Position numbers and translations under genes: made by a program
From: an uncultured Schlesneria sp.
GTDB taxonomy: Bacteria > Planctomycetota > Planctomycetia > Planctomycetales > Planctomycetaceae
DNA: 56,533 bases
Assembly (NCBI GenBank): GCA_903899985.1
Contig: CAIULL010000021.1
Coordinates: forward strand, 1 to 56,533
Direction: 5' to 3'
Notes under the pieces: generated by a model
What the model saw: the letters and a program-made list of their open reading frames with translations, nothing else
Database searches by the model: none
What the model was told of the DNA's origin: nothing
In this document: one piece after another, positions 55,899 to 56,533 of the stretch
Layout of the letters: each line of letters opens with the position of its first letter
How positions within the stretch are numbered: position 1 is the first letter of the stretch

Positions 55899-56533
55899 GA
55901 CTGGCAGAGGTTGACCACCTTTTGTGCGTCGAAAACGGCTAGTGACAAGCGATCGCACAGGCTTCAGCCCGAGCCTCAAATCGTTTTACTCCAGCCCACG
56001 CTAAAAATTACGCCAACGCCTCAATTGACGATCTTTTTCGACATGTCTTCCGATCGCCAATATGCGATTGAACTGAAGGCTCTTCAGACCTGAAGATTTC
56101 GTCTGGAATAGGAACCAGGCCGTTGGCCAGTTCCCGGCTTGTTTTTTCGAACAATTCCAAAGTGAAGTCTGTTGCCAGTGCATCGGATTTCCTCTCGTTT
56201 GAAACTCGTTTTGCAAACGTCTTTTAATTGATGCGTCGATCAAAAACGTACTCCGAGGTCAGTCTTCGCCTCAGGTGCCGCCCGGCATTGGAATTGTCGC
56301 GGTGAACGACACGTTGCGGGAAATTTTCGCTAAAACTCGAAAATTTCAACACGTTCTTAAGTGTGTGTCGCCCGAAAAATGGGATCGATTTTTCGGTTCA
56401 ACGACAAACAAGGTGCGCAGCGTAAGTGATTGCGGTGAAAGGAGAATGAAAATGTGGTCAAATCGTGCCTGAGAAACGGTGTTGCAAACTGTTTGATCAG
56501 GGGAACCGAGTTGACCACGAAGTTATTATACAA
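55899..56533. other. Right-end region without a supported gene
   Basis: About 635 bases. A plus-strand frame of 65 codons (56275-56472) and a minus-strand frame of 80 codons (56001-56243) lack ribosome sites and known domains. AGGAG near 56440 precedes only a six-codon frame. A gene starting beyond the window could use this as its leader. Confidence 0.4.

Overview
The window looks like chromosomal DNA from a planctomycete, probably of the Planctomycetales. This is inferred from gene content, because no rRNA is present. Pointers are a DUF1598-like secreted protein, a large VWA/STN-type secreted protein with a Gly/Met-rich tail, a HEAT-repeat secreted protein, a chaperone cluster with two groEL genes, a sigma-70 factor with extra N-terminal helix-turn-helix modules, and many GTG/TTG starts. 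I see no phage, IS element, integrase or CRISPR array.

Layout. 1-277: repeat-rich non-coding DNA with a perfect hairpin. 278-5955 (minus): an Ldh-type oxidoreductase, a CysQ-like phosphatase and a YhaN/Rad50-like AAA ATPase, probably co-transcribed. 5956-6936: about 1 kb without a convincing gene. 6937-16000 (plus): a compact run of nine genes around an HMA_2-type P1B ATPase. It includes a second P-type ATPase-like protein that has lost its catalytic aspartate, two paralogous small proteins at either end, a 38-aa and a 70-aa membrane peptide, a PGPGW-like membrane protein and a DUF454 protein with an HMA-like N-terminus. A beta-carbonic anhydrase follows. 16998-23104: HEAT-repeat protein, Gly-rich secreted protein, dynamin-like GTPase and a redoxin-domain protein. 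23743-29426 (minus): groEL-groES-groEL2-dnaJ-grpE in transcription order. 29912-31601 (plus): FliJ-like protein and ispG. 31591-37019 (minus): secreted planctomycete-type proteins, two of which are joined by a possible -1 frameshift at an A9 run, and small proteins. 37115-38779: modular sigma factor. 38813-42056 (minus): GNAT, PurU-type deformylase and DUF1598-like protein. 42347-45359 (plus): mutM with a tiny overlapping gene, csrA with a visible promoter, tRNA-Glu(UUC) with terminator, rsgA. 45450-50055 (minus): purL with PurS-like N-terminus, tyrA and ferredoxin. 50645-55898: two beta-barrel-like secreted proteins, iron alcohol dehydrogenase, glutamine cyclotransferase and a DHFR-like reductase. 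The last 635 bases hold nothing I can support.

Most of the window is housekeeping. The stretch with the best claim to be an undescribed system is 6937-16000. Its ATPase aligns at the sixth-membrane-helix motif with P1B-6-type pumps, the type of pump (FezB) that marks ferrosome (fez) iron-storage compartments. The cluster adds a catalytically dead ATPase-like partner, several small membrane proteins and a duplicated small protein. I read it as a candidate metal-storage or metal-transport membrane system related to, but distinct from, known fez clusters. That reading is inference and needs homology searches. The second notable signal is the A9 run at 32964-32972, where a -1 shift would fuse an 860-aa protein to a downstream frame that has no good start codon of its own.
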